Source of the DNA: Plantago ovata
Taxonomy: Eukaryota > Streptophyta > Magnoliopsida > Lamiales > Plantaginaceae
Length of the DNA stretch: 64,000 nucleotides
Direction: 5' to 3'
Assembly (NCBI GenBank): GCA_028274465.1
Contig: CM051455.1
Span: forward strand, 96,976,365 to 97,040,364
The stretch's first letter is position 1; each line of letters starts with the position of its first letter. The position numbers and the translations under genes were made by a program. The notes under the pieces are model-generated. The model ran no database searches. It was not told the DNA's origin and was given only the letters and a program-made list of their open reading frames with translations. This document shows positions 13,005-23,813 of this stretch, piece by piece.

Positions 13005-13074
13005 GGGTGTTTGGTCTAGTGGTATGATTCTCGCTAAATGCGAGAGGTCGCGAGTTCGATTCTCGCAGCACCCC
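13005..13074 (+). tRNA. tRNA-Pro-like sequence with a shortened anticodon loop (probable pseudogene)
   Basis: The 70-nt sequence starts GGGTGTTTGGTCTAGTGG and ends with an AGCACCC acceptor strand plus discriminator C. The acceptor stem (one G-U), the D-arm and a perfect T-arm (GCGAG-TTCGATT-CTCGC) match plant tRNA-Pro. The anticodon stem CTCGC/GCGAG encloses only TAAAT, five bases instead of seven, so the Pro anticodon (NGG) is gone. Shifting the stem by one base gives a 7-nt loop with AAA, but at the cost of normal spacing. It lies inside CACTA element 1. I read it as a decayed captured tRNA gene. Confidence 0.6.
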
Positions 13075-13826
13075 TTATTGCATTTAAAAAATTATATATT
13101 GCATTTAAAAAATTATATTTTATTATATTGTAGGTGAATTAAATAAATTAAAAGAAACATAATTTTTTTTAAAAAAAATATCAGATTTAGAGACAGATGA
13201 GCTTATCCGTCTCTAAAATTTAGAGACAGCTAAGCTTATCAGTCGCTAAATACAAGAAACCATGGGATGCCCGGTCAACGCTAATTTTGCGACGGATAAG
13301 TTTATCCGTCGCTAAATTTAGAGACGGATAAATTCATCCGTCACTTTTCGGAGTAACGACGCCACTTTTCGCGACGGGACATCCGTCGCTAAGCCCAAAT
13401 AGCGACGGATCGCTCCCTTTAGCGACGGATGCGATCCGTCGCTAAAAAACTATTTCTTGTAGTGTTAAGAATCTGAAGACCGAGGAGTATGAACTGGAAG
13501 ACTACATGATCCATGTGTTCAAGTTCGTGGAAGCTCTTAACAAGGCCCATCTTGTGGTTTGAGAAGTGGTATGCATCCTGGCTCCTAAGACATCTTAAAG
13601 CAAGGACCCCTAGTAATTGGTTTTAGACTAGGGTATTCTTTGTTTATAAGTTTGATTTATGTCTCTATTTTTATTGAACCTTGTTTTTAAGTTTTGTGAA
13701 TGTTATGAACTGTCTGTATTTGGTACTTTGGCTTGTGATAGCTGAATCATTCTTATATTTAGTGAAGTTTCTGTCTAATTTCTGAAGTAGTATCAGATCA
13801 TGAAATAAAATCTTAACTCGATGCTT

Positions 13827-14235
13827 CACTACAAGAAATTCTCAAAATAGCCACCGGATGTGGCGACGGATACTATCCTTGGATAAAATAGCCACGAATC
13901 GCTATTTTAGCCACGGATAGGGACGAACGTCTGGACGCTCAGTTCGTGCATGGTCGGGCCTGAGTTCGTGTCGTTTAGCCACGGATAATTTCTATCCGTT
14001 ACTATTATAGCCACATAAAATTTATCCGTAACTAAATCGTTGACCGTTCAAAAAAAAAAGAATTAAAAATAAAGGCTTAGCCACGGATATATTTTATCCA
14101 TGGCTAACACCGAGTATATAAAGCCTGGTCGGCTTCAGACTCCCATTTGTCCCCAAACCAAACCCTAAAGCTCTCCCCCCCCCCCCAAACCTCTCTTCTG
14201 TCTCCACTCGACCCACACGCCACCGGAGCCGCCAC
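13827..14235 (+). mobile_element. CACTA element 2, left part (split by Copia 1)
   Basis: It starts CACTACAAGAAATT at 13827. Subterminal repeats here read TAGCCACGGATA and TATCCGTGGCTA, a different word from element 1. A TATATAAAG box near 14115 is followed by a CT-rich leader, suggesting an internal promoter on the plus strand. The element is cut at 14235 by Copia 1 and resumes at 37833. I could not find its right terminus. Confidence 0.75.
14113..14122 (+). promoter_or_regulatory. Probable TATA box inside CACTA element 2
   Basis: TATATAAAG precedes a CT-rich, plant-like leader (14123-14230) and, after removing Copia 1, a GTAAGT splice donor near 37886. This is consistent with the start of the element's own gene. 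It is inferred from position and composition only. Confidence 0.4.
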
Positions 14236-16326
14236 TGTAAGAAAATATGGTCAGAGTTACCCCTAGGGTACGCAGCGGAATTTCAAAAAAAATTCTTAAC
14301 ATACAGGTTAATTGATTATGCATATGTCGTATATATATAAACACGTCAATTAGAAGACTAACCTTACTTCCAAAGCAGCTTCCAAGTCTTCGTAATAATC
14401 CGGTGTATCTTCTCCTTCGTCGAAGTCGAAGATATCTGTAATACTCTGATTATCTACAAGACAATAAGAGTCAGTTTCCAGCTCCTAGAACCTCAACCTT
14501 GGTATCCACGGATAAACAGCCTATCGGAAGAATGCTCGGATATTCTTTGTGTGACCAAGAAGACGGGGCGGCGATTCCTCCGGCAGAGGTGGCGCGCGCG
14601 TGGAGGCTTATAGAGGAGGGGAGAGCTTTTTATTTTCTCTAAGAAAACTGGGTAGAATAACTGTGAAAGTCTATTCAACTATATGTGTAAAAAGCTCTCT
14701 AATAGTCTACTATATATAGTAGTCAATAGAAAGCCTAAAGCATAAACAATTAGACTTCGTAAAGGAATAAGAATCTAATTCTTATCGCACAAGGAAACCA
14801 ATATCAAGTCTAGATTCATTCCCAATCAAATTAAAACTCAATCAGGAAAATCTAACTTATCCCTTGGACTTCTAATAGAGGAAGGAGTCGAACTCCTTCC
14901 CCTATCCAGCCTACGCGCGCGCGCGCGCTCTCCCAGGGACACTAGGTGGGTCCCGATTTTGGGACTCACTTATAGTTCTAAGGCAATTCAAACTCCAAGT
15001 AGATTTTGCCATGTGCATATGTTAATTCTAAATTAACATATCCTTTCAAATCAAACCTCTATTATATTTCCAAAATATAATCTTTAATTGCATTTATATA
15101 AAATACAATTAATTAGCCAATTCAATTAATAATTCCAAATCATTAATTGAGCCACCAAATATTATAATTAATTCCAAATCAATTATAATCCATCAATCAC
15201 AATTAATTCCAAATTAATTGCGATTCCATCTTCAAGGATATTCTGATAAGCTGAATCACCACATAGTGTGACCCATAGGGCCTCATCGTATTAAGCAAGT
15301 CCTAGACTAGGCAACATGGAATTCCTAGACGGTTCCATTTGCAATATTAATACATGAGGACGTTTGAGAGGTTTCTCAAAGCTAACCCTTTCGTTGCGAA
15401 GTCTGTTGCGCTCAACGCGGCGATGGTAACGTCGCTTCATCTGACTTGCTCGAATGTATCTAAGATCGATGAAGTGTCGATCCCAATAATACATCCACGG
15501 GCGTCTCAGGAAGTTGCTTGGTTAAGATATACTTATGACCATCATAATATATCATTTGCACTGGCTAGTGACTTTACCAACACAACTATGCAGACTATGA
15601 GCAGTACTCTCCTGTGCTACACTTGAGAGATGAATCCTTCACAGAATCACTTATCATCCCCATTTCTATATAGCCATAATCCTGGATCGTGTCTTAGGTC
15701 AGCTGCTTATTCAGAGCTGACATCGACGGGTTCACCAAGGATATGGGGCAACAAATGTGATGATAAAGTCCTATAAGTACAAAGGACGACTGGCATCACT
15801 TCGTCAACTTACCGGTTCCCATAGACACTTCGGTGTAGAGTATACATCGATGGGAGTGTCCGGTGGGTACTTCCATTGTTCGATAATCCTTCTTCGAACA
15901 ACTATGCGTAGTTATGGGAACGTTTCTCGATTGTCCAACAATCCGTTCCGTGGTCGTGGGATCGGCTCACACTTGCTCCAACAAGTATAACCTCCACGCA
16001 TACTAGTCTCGTCCGGTTCATTCAGACCCCTACATCCGAGATGAACCTCGACTAGGGAGAGTTTGGGATAGATGATAACTCACATAGATCCCACTATCTG
16101 TGTGATCGGTCATCTATCCGAGGGGACATGTTTGATATCAATACAGACAGTAATAGAGATATGACATGCTGCATGACTGGTGTAATATAAATATGAAAGC
16201 GATACTCGATAGTAAAAGTAACAAACATATATTATATTACGTTGACCTGTGTAATAGTACATATATGCCCTCTATAAGGGCACTATGCCCTTAGTAAGGA
16301 CTGTCTCTAGGACATATACACTATCA
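14236..16326 (-). repeat. Copia 1 3' LTR (complete, 2091 bp)
   Basis: It begins TGTAAGAAAATATGG and ends CACTATCA on the plus strand. Related copies lie at 36148-37832 (same element) and, reversed, at 55461-57547 (solo). It contains a (GC)n patch near 14915-14928 and a palindromic CTACTATATATAGTAG near 14706, which in the minus sense could supply the LTR TATA box. Adjacent plus-strand TCTTCCACTTG at 16328-16338 reads CAAGTGGAAGA in the element sense, a plausible polypurine tract. Confidence 0.93.
14706..14722 (-). promoter_or_regulatory. Candidate LTR TATA box of Copia 1
   Basis: The palindrome CTACTATATATAGTAG lies about 480 bp from the internal-proximal LTR end in the minus sense, a normal place for a Copia promoter. 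The same word is kept in the truncated right LTR (about 36217-36233). Function is inferred from position only. Confidence 0.35.
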
Positions 16327-16340
16327 ATCTTCCACTTGGA

Positions 16341-17871
16341 CTAGAGCCAGTCACCTTTATGCCTAATACCCAGATTAGCATAATGTCTTAAGTGGACTTC
16401 CACTGATAAGACCTTGGTGAAAGGATCTGCCACGTTGTCCGTGGTAGAGACACGTTCTATACTAACTTCTCCTCTATCTATAATCTCACGTATAACGTGA
16501 TATTTTCTAAGTACATGTTTGTTCTTGTTTGTAGATCTAGGCTCCCTAGCTTGAGCGACGGCGCCCGTATTGTCACAATAAATCGTTATTGGACTAGGAG
16601 CAGGAACAACCCTCAATTCCTTCAAGAACTCTGAAATCCAGACAGCTTCTTTCGATGCTTCTGATGCAGCAATGTACTCGGCTTCTGTGGATGAGTCAGC
16701 AACCGTGGCTTGCTTAGAACTCTTCCAACAGACAGCTCCTCCGTTCAATTTGAATACGTATCCTGTCTGTGACTTAAAGTCATCAGGATCTGATTCAAAT
16801 CCAGCGTCGACATACCCAGACATCTTTAATTCTGGTTCTCCACCAAACACCAAGAACATCTCTTTAGTCCGTCGAAGGTACTTAAGAATGTTCTTTACAG
16901 CAGTCCAGTGAGGTACTCCTGGATTCTGTTGGTGTCGACAAGTGACACTAAGCGCATATGCCACATCGGGCCTTGTGCAATTCATTGCATACATTATAGA
17001 CCCTACTGCCGAAGCATAGGGCACACGACTCATTGCATTTCTTTCTTCATCAGTTTTAGGACCACCCTTAACTGATAAGACAATCCCATGCCTAGCTGGG
17101 AGAAAGCCTCTCTTTGAGTCGTCCATCTTATAACGCTTCAGTATTTTGTCGATGTAGGTGGACTGTGTCATTCCTAACATCCTCTTGGATCTATCTCTAA
17201 AGATCTTGATCCCTAGGATGTAGTTCGCTTCACCCAAGTCCTTCATCGAGAAGGTACTTGATAACCAAACTTTAGTCTCTTCTAGCATAGAGACATTGTT
17301 TCCCATGATCAAAATGTCATCTACATAAATGATCATGAAAACGACTCCTTTGTCGCTGTGTCTAGCGTAGACACAGGGATCTTCCTTGCTTCTGATGAAG
17401 TCAAACGATTTGACAGCTTCATCAAAGCGGATATTCCAGCTCATTGACGCTTGCTTTAGCCCATAGATGGATCTTTGTAATTTGCATACAGCAGTTGGCC
17501 TGGTTTTACTAATAAAACCTTCCGGCTGTACCATATAGACCTCTTCCTCAAGGTTGCCATTGAGGAAGGTAGTCTTTACATCCATCTGCCAGATCTCATA
17601 ATCATAGTAGGCAGCTATCGCAAGTAGAATTCGAATGGACTTCAATTTTGCTACCGGTGAAAAGGTTTCATCGTAATCGATGCCATACCTTTACGTGTAG
17701 CCTTTTGCCACAAGCCTAGCTTTGTGCGTTTGTACCTTGCCATCAGCACCTATCTTTCGTTTAAAGACCCATTTGCACCCAATAGGTCTAACCCCTTGGG
17801 GCAAGTCTACCAAGTTCCAAACTTGGTTCTGGTACATTGAATCCATTTCTAATTCCATGGCCTCTTGCCAT
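16341..17871 (-). pseudogene. Copia 1 pol, C-terminal part: reverse transcriptase and RNase H
   Basis: The 434-codon reading (17645-16341) starts inside the Copia RT (RVT_2). It has MDVKTTFLNG, YGLKQASMSWN, the catalytic IIYVDDILIMG (about residue 108) and SMKDLGEANYILGI, then a Ty1/copia RNase H with AGFESDPDDFKSQTGYVF, STEAEYIAASEASKEAVWI and YCDNTGAVAQ. It ends near KGDWL. The RT N-terminus continues in 17646-17871 but is broken by an in-frame TAA at about 17690, where related elements have Gln. The coding sequence is then cut by Athila 1 at the GCCAT duplication and resumes at 28101. Confidence 0.92.
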
Positions 17872-19258
17872 TGATGATGTCGTTTTTCACCAATTAAATT
17901 TGTTTAAAAAGCCAAAGAACACCTTTCACTACACAAACAGAGTGCAGTGGCAAGTTGTCCCCGAGTGTCATTCTCTCGGGACCTAACGTGGCTTTGTTTG
18001 TGGTTTTTGCTAGTTTTTTCAGACAACGTGTTCAAGTGTTTATAGAATTGTTTTCTTAGAACAAAGCAACGAGAAATCAGATTGTTGTAATCAAGTTTTG
18101 AAAAACGGTTGGTGGTAGAAATCAAATACACATGCATGGGTTACGAATATGCTCACAAGTTCAGTGCTTAAAACCTTCGATCAAGTCTGCTAAGCAACTT
18201 GTCTAGGTAACTTTCAAGACACACATCATGAAAGACCACTATCAATACTTTAGGGGTGCTTGTCACTAACACCATTTATCTAGCATGCTGCAAATCACTA
18301 ACATACAATCCTATAGCTTTCATTGACCAACGAGTTTGTCACATACTCTATTCGAATATATTTTATAGGCAACTATGAATCATATGAAGTAATTTGCAGC
18401 AAGATTGACTCACAACCTCATGTAAGCATAAGCATAACGCATAGCATGCATATTCTACATTCTACCACCAACACAAAGGATTTAGCTACTCATATTCATC
18501 AACATAGACATCAAATCATATGAATTGTAAATAGAATACATCAAATCAAACTACTAGACAAGAGATAATGAAACAATGTTACCACCAAGCTGTCACTAAT
18601 CGGTGGGTATTGATGAAAACCTCTCCGTAGATGAAACAATGGATGCAATCCTGTGCCAAAACCTTTAATCCAATCTAAAATACAATGTAATCTGAGTTTT
18701 CTCTCCGTTGTGGGGCTTAGGAGCTCTGCCAAAACGAAGCCAATGTTCAAAGTCTGTGAAAAGTAACTGAAAATCAGATTTAAGAAGGAAAATCCGAAAA
18801 CGTAACCGCTGCCAAGCGGACCGCTTGGAGAGGCCAAGCGGAGCGCTTGGGCCCTCCAAGCGCTTCGCTTGGCTGCTGTGCCAAAACTACTGGAAAATGA
18901 AGCGGAGCGCTTCACTATTCCAGGCGCTTAGCTTGGCTCCTAGGCAGATTTTTGTCTTCCAACTCAATCTTTTTGCCCTCGTACGGCCCTCGGGTGCCTT
19001 GGACTCATCCTTCTCAATGCTTATTGATGCTCAAACACTCACGAACAAGCCGTGGAGATCAAGGAACTTCAACGGAGCCATTTTCTATCAAAAAAGCTCG
19101 TTTTTAGCTCCAAAAACGCCATTTCGTTCCTAAGTGCCTGGAAATGCAGAAAACAATAAACGTGACACTATTCTACAAAAATAACCAAAAAACAAGGCTA
19201 AAAGATATCAAAAGAAGGTAAAAAAGACAAGATGAACGCGTCAAAAATACGTTCATCA
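17872..19258 (-). repeat. Athila 1 3' LTR
   Basis: TGATGATGTCG...CGTTCATCA, 1387 bp. It contains three clustered palindromes of the CCAAGCG/CGCTTGG type at 18812-18828, 18834-18850 and 18856-18872, plus two weaker ones by 18935. It aligns along its length with the right LTR at 26724-28095. Confidence 0.93.
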
Positions 19259-19934
19259 AACTCTCCAAACCAAACCTTTGCTTGTCCTCAAGCAACAAAC
19301 TATCCTAAATGCAACACAAAAGGAGTCCCATGCCAAGTAAAGTGAACTAATCTATTGAATCTACAAAATGCTTATGAGCAAAACCAAATGAGCATGACAT
19401 GCAAGTATGTTGAAGAATGCCTCGATTGCGAATATACACATTCTCATGTGCACTTGGTTAAGCAAAGGAGTCTCTCTCGTAACATCTTCTACCTGGACCT
19501 GGTCAGTGACGACACAATGATTTACATTATCATACTACAATTGGCTCGTGTCTATGAAACCGAGGGCTTACCACTGTTCACCAAGCGAGACTTTTCCTCA
19601 AAAGAGGGCGAACCAATACTGGCTCTCATCAAACGAAGGAGGGTTCCCTAGAAAAAGAAGACACTCCCCTATTCTACCCAGACTCTCAAAGAACGAATCT
19701 CAATCAACCACTTCTTGAATAGCAAGACGAGGGTGGTCAAGAATAGGCCTTGGACAAAGGCGACACGAAACAAAAGATAGAATTTACAACTCGATACTTC
19801 ACAAGGACAAAATATTTACATGACACTTGACACTACGAGACTGCTTTTGGCTTGCAACGACCCTTCTTTTGCTTTTGGGTCTTATTCTTTATTTTCTTTC
19901 TTCTTTTTATTTTCTCTTTTTCTTTTCTCTTCTT

Positions 19935-19965
<31 letters not shown>

Positions 19966-20010
19966 TATATAGCTAGGCAAGCAGCAGTACTACGTGTCAA
20001 AAACCTCCCC

Positions 20011-20223
20011 AAACCTATTCGAGAGAATAGGTTTGAGCACAAAGACGAAAAAGAAAAAGGGAAAAACTTTTTACAAAGACACCTCCCCAAACCTATTCGA
20101 GAGAATAGGTTGGGACACAAAACAAAAGAAAAATAAAGCTAAGAAAAATCTACAACGACTCAAGACGAAAGACAAGTATAACAACGTAACCCCCTCCCCA
20201 AACCTATTCGATAGAATAGGTTT
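20011..20223 (-). repeat. Three copies of the AAACCTATTC/GAATAGGTTT hairpin
   Basis: Copies lie at 20011-20034 (loop GAGA), 20089-20111 (loop GAGA, one arm end base changed) and 20200-20223 (loop GATA). Each has 9-10 bp perfect arms and a 4-nt loop, with TGGGGAGG or a similar purine stretch next to it in the element sense. Confidence 0.85.
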
Positions 20224-20904
20224 AATACAAGGAATCACAACCTCACACTACCTCCTTCCTAGGCATTTGGCAATCTCTAATCGAGGTGAAAAACTTGTCG
20301 CCTCTTACGTACATAATTACACGGGTTACAACCATAGATTCTAACATGCATCATTTTATAAGGTCATCGTGAACCGCAGTAGAAGAAACACCACTCGAGG
20401 TGATGTCGAGACTACTAAGCTTAACTAGTGCACAAGTGAATGTGACAAACCAAGCGAGACAAGCCTCAAACTACTTGCAAAGTGATGCAACATGATAATG
20501 GTCATAAGCACTTAGTCTACACAATAGAAAAGTTCGAAAAAACTTGGCCATAGACTCCACACACAACGTGCAACAACTAACCTAAGGATGATATGCATGC
20601 AAAAATTAAAAAAAACACGACAAATCACATGAACTTGAGTAAAATCAGGCATGTACGAACCACACAAGCATATAGTACTGAAAATCCAATACCCCATCCC
20701 CAAACCTAAACTTTTGCTCGTCCTCGAGCAAAGAAAAGTTGAATGAAAAGGAAAAATTGGATTGAAAGTACACTTCCCCGAGATAAAGGTTCGTGTCCAA
20801 TCTCCTATATATGAGTAGTACCTGAAAGGACTCAAGAAACATGTGAAAACGGGTGCACAAAGGTGAGAAGAATGGAAAAAACGAGGAAAATATGGGTACA
20901 GGGT

Positions 20905-21038
20905 CCAGGCGGACCGCTTGGAGGGAGCCAAGCGGAGCGCTTGGGAGGCTCCAGGCGCTCCGCTTGAAATTCCAGTAAACTTTTTGATTTACTGAAGATT
21001 CAAGCGGACCGCTTGGCCCTTCCAAGCGCTTCGCTTGG
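20905..21038 (-). repeat. CCAAGCG/CGCTTGG palindrome cluster, Athila 1 non-coding
   Basis: Copies include CCAGGCGGACCGCTTGG (20905-20921), CCAAGCGGAGCGCTTGG (20928-20944), a weaker copy at about 20951, CAAGCGGACCGCTTGG (21001-21016) and CCAAGCGCTTCGCTTGG (21022-21038). Confidence 0.85.
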
Positions 21039-21170
21039 CTCTGTTTCCAAATTTTCGATGTTTTTTCCTATCTTAATCACCTAAGGCACCAAGACAAACA
21101 CTAGACTAAACGAATCACGACAAAAGGCTCACAGGCCACAACTACAAAAGCAAATAAAGAGCACAAGAGA

Positions 21171-23813
21171 CTAATGAAATGAACTAAGATACAATAGGTA
21201 CCTCGACCAAGTCATCTTCCACTTCATGAGTCGACTCGAGAGGCTGTAGGTACGACTTAACTCTCTGGCCATTGACCTTGAAGGTAGCTCTGGTTTGTTG
21301 TCCAAGAGTTCCACAACACCATGGGGTGCTACTCGGACAATTTCAAATGGTCCGTCCCATCTAGAACGGAGTTTTCCAGGAAAAAGTCGCAACCGAGAGT
21401 TGAAGAGGAGTGCCTTTTGACCTGGGACTAAATCCTTGCGGATGATGCCTCTATCATGATACCTCTTTGCTTGTTCCTTGTATATCTTACCACTTTCGAA
21501 GGCTTTCAATCTTAGCTCATCTAGCTCTGTGAGTTGCAAAAGTCTTTCTTCACCGGCTTTCTCCATATCAAGGTTCAATTGCTTGATAGCCCAAAGTGCT
21601 CTATGCTCCAACTCCACGGGTAGATGGCAAGCTTTCCCGTACACAAGCCGGTAGGGAGTGGTACCAATCACCGTTTTGAACGAAGTCCTATATGCCCATA
21701 GTGCATCTGGCAACTTGGTGGACCAATCCTTCCTCGAGGGTTTGACCACCCGCTCCAAGATTTTCTTGATTTGCCGATTGCTCACTTCCACTTGGCCAGA
21801 TGTTTGAGGATGATATGGAGTAGCAACGAAATGTGTCACCCCGTACTTCTTCATGAGATTAGCGAAGACCTTGTTCACAAAGTGAGCTCCCCCATCGCTG
21901 ATAATGGACCTCGGGGTCCCAAACCTATTGAAGAACACATCACGAAGAAAAGAGAGTACAACCTTGGCATCATTAGTCCGGGTGGGAACAGCCTCTACCC
22001 ATTTGGTGACATAGTCGACCGCAACCAAGATATATTCGTACCCATTACTCTTAGGGAATAGTCCCATAAATTCTATACCCCAAACATCAAAAGGCTCAAC
22101 AACTAAGTTACCTTGCTGGGGCATCTCTTGTTGCTTGCCAATGTTGCCACTCCGTTGGCATGAGTCACATTGCGCCACAAATGAGCGCGCATCTTCAAAC
22201 AAGCTGGGCCCAAAGAACCCGGATTGAAGCACCTTGCGAGCGGTTTTTTGGCCACTATAATGCCCTCCACATTCTAACTCATGGCAGAATCTCAGTATCG
22301 ACAATTGCTCTTTCTCGGGTACACACCTCCGCAAGACTTCATCTCCTCCCTTGCGGAACAAGTACGGGTCATCCCATATGTAATGGCGACAATTCCTCAC
22401 AAGTGAACGCCGTTCAGGTCCAGAGAGATGGGTTGGCATCACATTTGTGGCTAAGAAGTTAACGATATCGGCGTACCATGGTTCCAACTCTATGCGCATC
22501 AACTGATCATCGCGCAAATCATCTGGGACGGGTGTGTCATCTTGTGGAATGTTTGGCAACCGGGACAAGTGGTCCGCCACTAGATTTTCCTTGCCACTTT
22601 TATCAATTATCTCCACTTTGAACTCTTGGAGAAGAAGTACCCAACGCATCAAGCGGGGCTTGGTATCACGCTTAGCAATCAAATGCTTGAGAGCTGCATG
22701 GTCAGTGTGAACAAAAACTTTGTACCAAGTAATATAGGACCTGAATTTACTTAGAGCAAAAATAACCGCTAAGAATTCTTTCTCAGTGGTAGTATAATTA
22801 ATCTGAGCAGCATCTAAGGTCTTACTAGCATAGTAAATCACTCTGAAACAGTTATCAACCTTTTGACCAAGAACAACACCTATAGCATAGTCAGAAGCAT
22901 CACACATAATTTCAAAAGGAATTTTCCAATTCGGAGAGACTACAATAGGGGCTGTTAAGAGTTTCTCCTTAAGTGTGTGGAAAGCGTCAAGACATTCTTG
23001 TGTGAATTCGAAGGGAACATCTTTAGCAAGCAAGTTACTCAAGCACTTAGCTATCTTAGAGAAATCTTTGATAAATCTCCTATGGAAGCCTACATGCCCA
23101 AGGAAGGATTGCAATTCACGCACACAAGTAGGTGGAGGTAACTTTTCAATGATTTCAAGTTTCCCTTTGTCTACCTCTATCCCTCTTTTAGAAATAGCAT
23201 GTCCTAACACAATTCCCTCTTTAACCATATAGTGACTCTTTTCCCAACTCAAGGTAAGATTACATTCAATACACCTCTTTAAGACACGATCAAGTTTATC
23301 AAGACAATCATCAAATGAATCACCGTAAACGGAAAAATCATCCATAAATACCTCAACAAATTTATTCACCATGTCGGAGAAGACGGAGAGCATGTAACGT
23401 TGGAAAGTGGCCGGAGCATTGCACAATCCGAAGGGCATCCTACGGTATGCGAAAGTGCCGAAAGGACATGTGAAGGTGGTCTTCTCTTGGTCCTCGGGAG
23501 CTATAGGAATCTGGTAGAAACCTGACAAACCATCCAAGAAACAATATAACTCTTGCCCAGCTAGGCGGTTAAGCATGTCATCAATAAATGGTAAAGGAAA
23601 ATGATCTTTCTTTGTGGCAGAATTCAATTTCCTATAATCGATGCACATACGCCACCCCGTTGTTTTCCTAACGGGTACTAATTCCCCTTTATCATTTGCT
23701 TCGACCGTGATACCCGACTTCTTAGGGACTACATGGACGGGACTAACCCATTTGCTATCGGGAGCTGGGTAAATCATCTTAGCATCTAGGAGTTTAAGCA
23801 CCTCTTTCTTCAC
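21171..23813 (-). pseudogene. Athila 1 pol: reverse transcriptase, RNase H and integrase
   Basis: The 880-codon frame opens in the RT finger region ([20 protein letters not shown]). It has the RT core [13 protein letters not shown] and the catalytic [11 protein letters not shown] near residue 153, then RNase H with [13 protein letters not shown] and [13 protein letters not shown]. The integrase shows an HHCC zinc finger (HELECGGH to CDSCQRSG), catalytic Asp in [10 protein letters not shown] and ISDGGAHF, and the Glu in [12 protein letters not shown]. The apparent start is a GTG, which is only the point where a frameshift from the upstream ORF occurs (one base missing in the A run near 23813). 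Copy-out retrotransposition enzymes are all recognisable but not translatable as one polyprotein. Confidence 0.95.

Larger units (their letters stand above)
11513..13464. mobile_element. CACTA element 1 (non-autonomous, carries gene fragments)
   Basis: Termini are CACTACAAGAAA at 11513 and TTTCTTGTAGTG ending at 13464, flanked by the 3-bp duplication TTA (11510-11512 and 13465-13467). Both ends carry many subterminal palindromes of the type AGCGACGGAT/ATCCGTCGCT (11552-11865 and 13187-13446), where CACTA transposase accessory proteins bind. No transposase is present. The interior instead holds a tetraspanin fragment, a minus-strand fragment and a tRNA-like sequence, as in Pack-CACTA elements. 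Confidence 0.92.
11446..13562 (+). pseudogene. Unidentified 53-codon ORF end split by a CACTA insertion
   Basis: Joining 11446-11512 to 13468-13562, with the CACTA element and one TTA duplication removed, gives 162 nt: 53 codons and a TGA with the frame kept exactly. The reading runs from VISNRHPEMIRLAFTLLKEL through EEYELEDYMIHVFKFVEALN to a stop. The composition looks like genuine protein, alpha-helical and charged, but I do not recognise the family. The sequence after the stop (13563-13826) resembles a 3' untranslated region. The 5' part of the gene is missing or hidden upstream by the older CACTA remnant that ends at 11377. Confidence 0.5.
19259..21170 (-). other. Athila 1 3' non-coding region with hairpins and poly-T tract
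   Basis: No ORF of the env-like type is seen between integrase and the 3' LTR. In the minus sense the region carries a palindrome cluster (20905-21038), three AAACCTATTC hairpins (20011-20034, 20089-20111, 20200-20223) and an A/G-rich tract opposite the plus-strand T run at about 19930-19964. Next to the LTR lies a GAGGACAAGCAAAGG purine stretch that may hold the polypurine tract. The same arrangement occurs in Athila 2. Confidence 0.75.

Noticed and set aside
14905-14930. (GC)n stretch as a Z-DNA or regulatory site
   Set aside because: It is short, present in all LTR copies with variable length, and there is no further support.
15354-15990. ORFs of 90 and 77 codons conserved in three places (15354, 36860, 56391 reversed; 15757, 37263, 56030 reversed)
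   Set aside because: They lie inside copies of the same Copia LTR. Conservation reflects recent duplication, and they match no family.
18805-18935. Regularly repeated palindromes suggesting a CRISPR-like array
   Set aside because: Spacing is irregular, there are no unique spacers of constant size, and this is plant DNA inside an LTR.
18541-19133. LTR ORFs with repeated KRSAW/PSGPLG peptides
   Set aside because: The peptides are translations of the CCAAGCG palindromes in different frames. The same peptides occur in all clusters.
19852-20344. Phe-rich and Lys-rich ORFs in the Athila 1 3' region, with their counterparts at 35380-35742
   Set aside because: They come from T- and A-rich tracts and the hairpin repeats and are not proteins.
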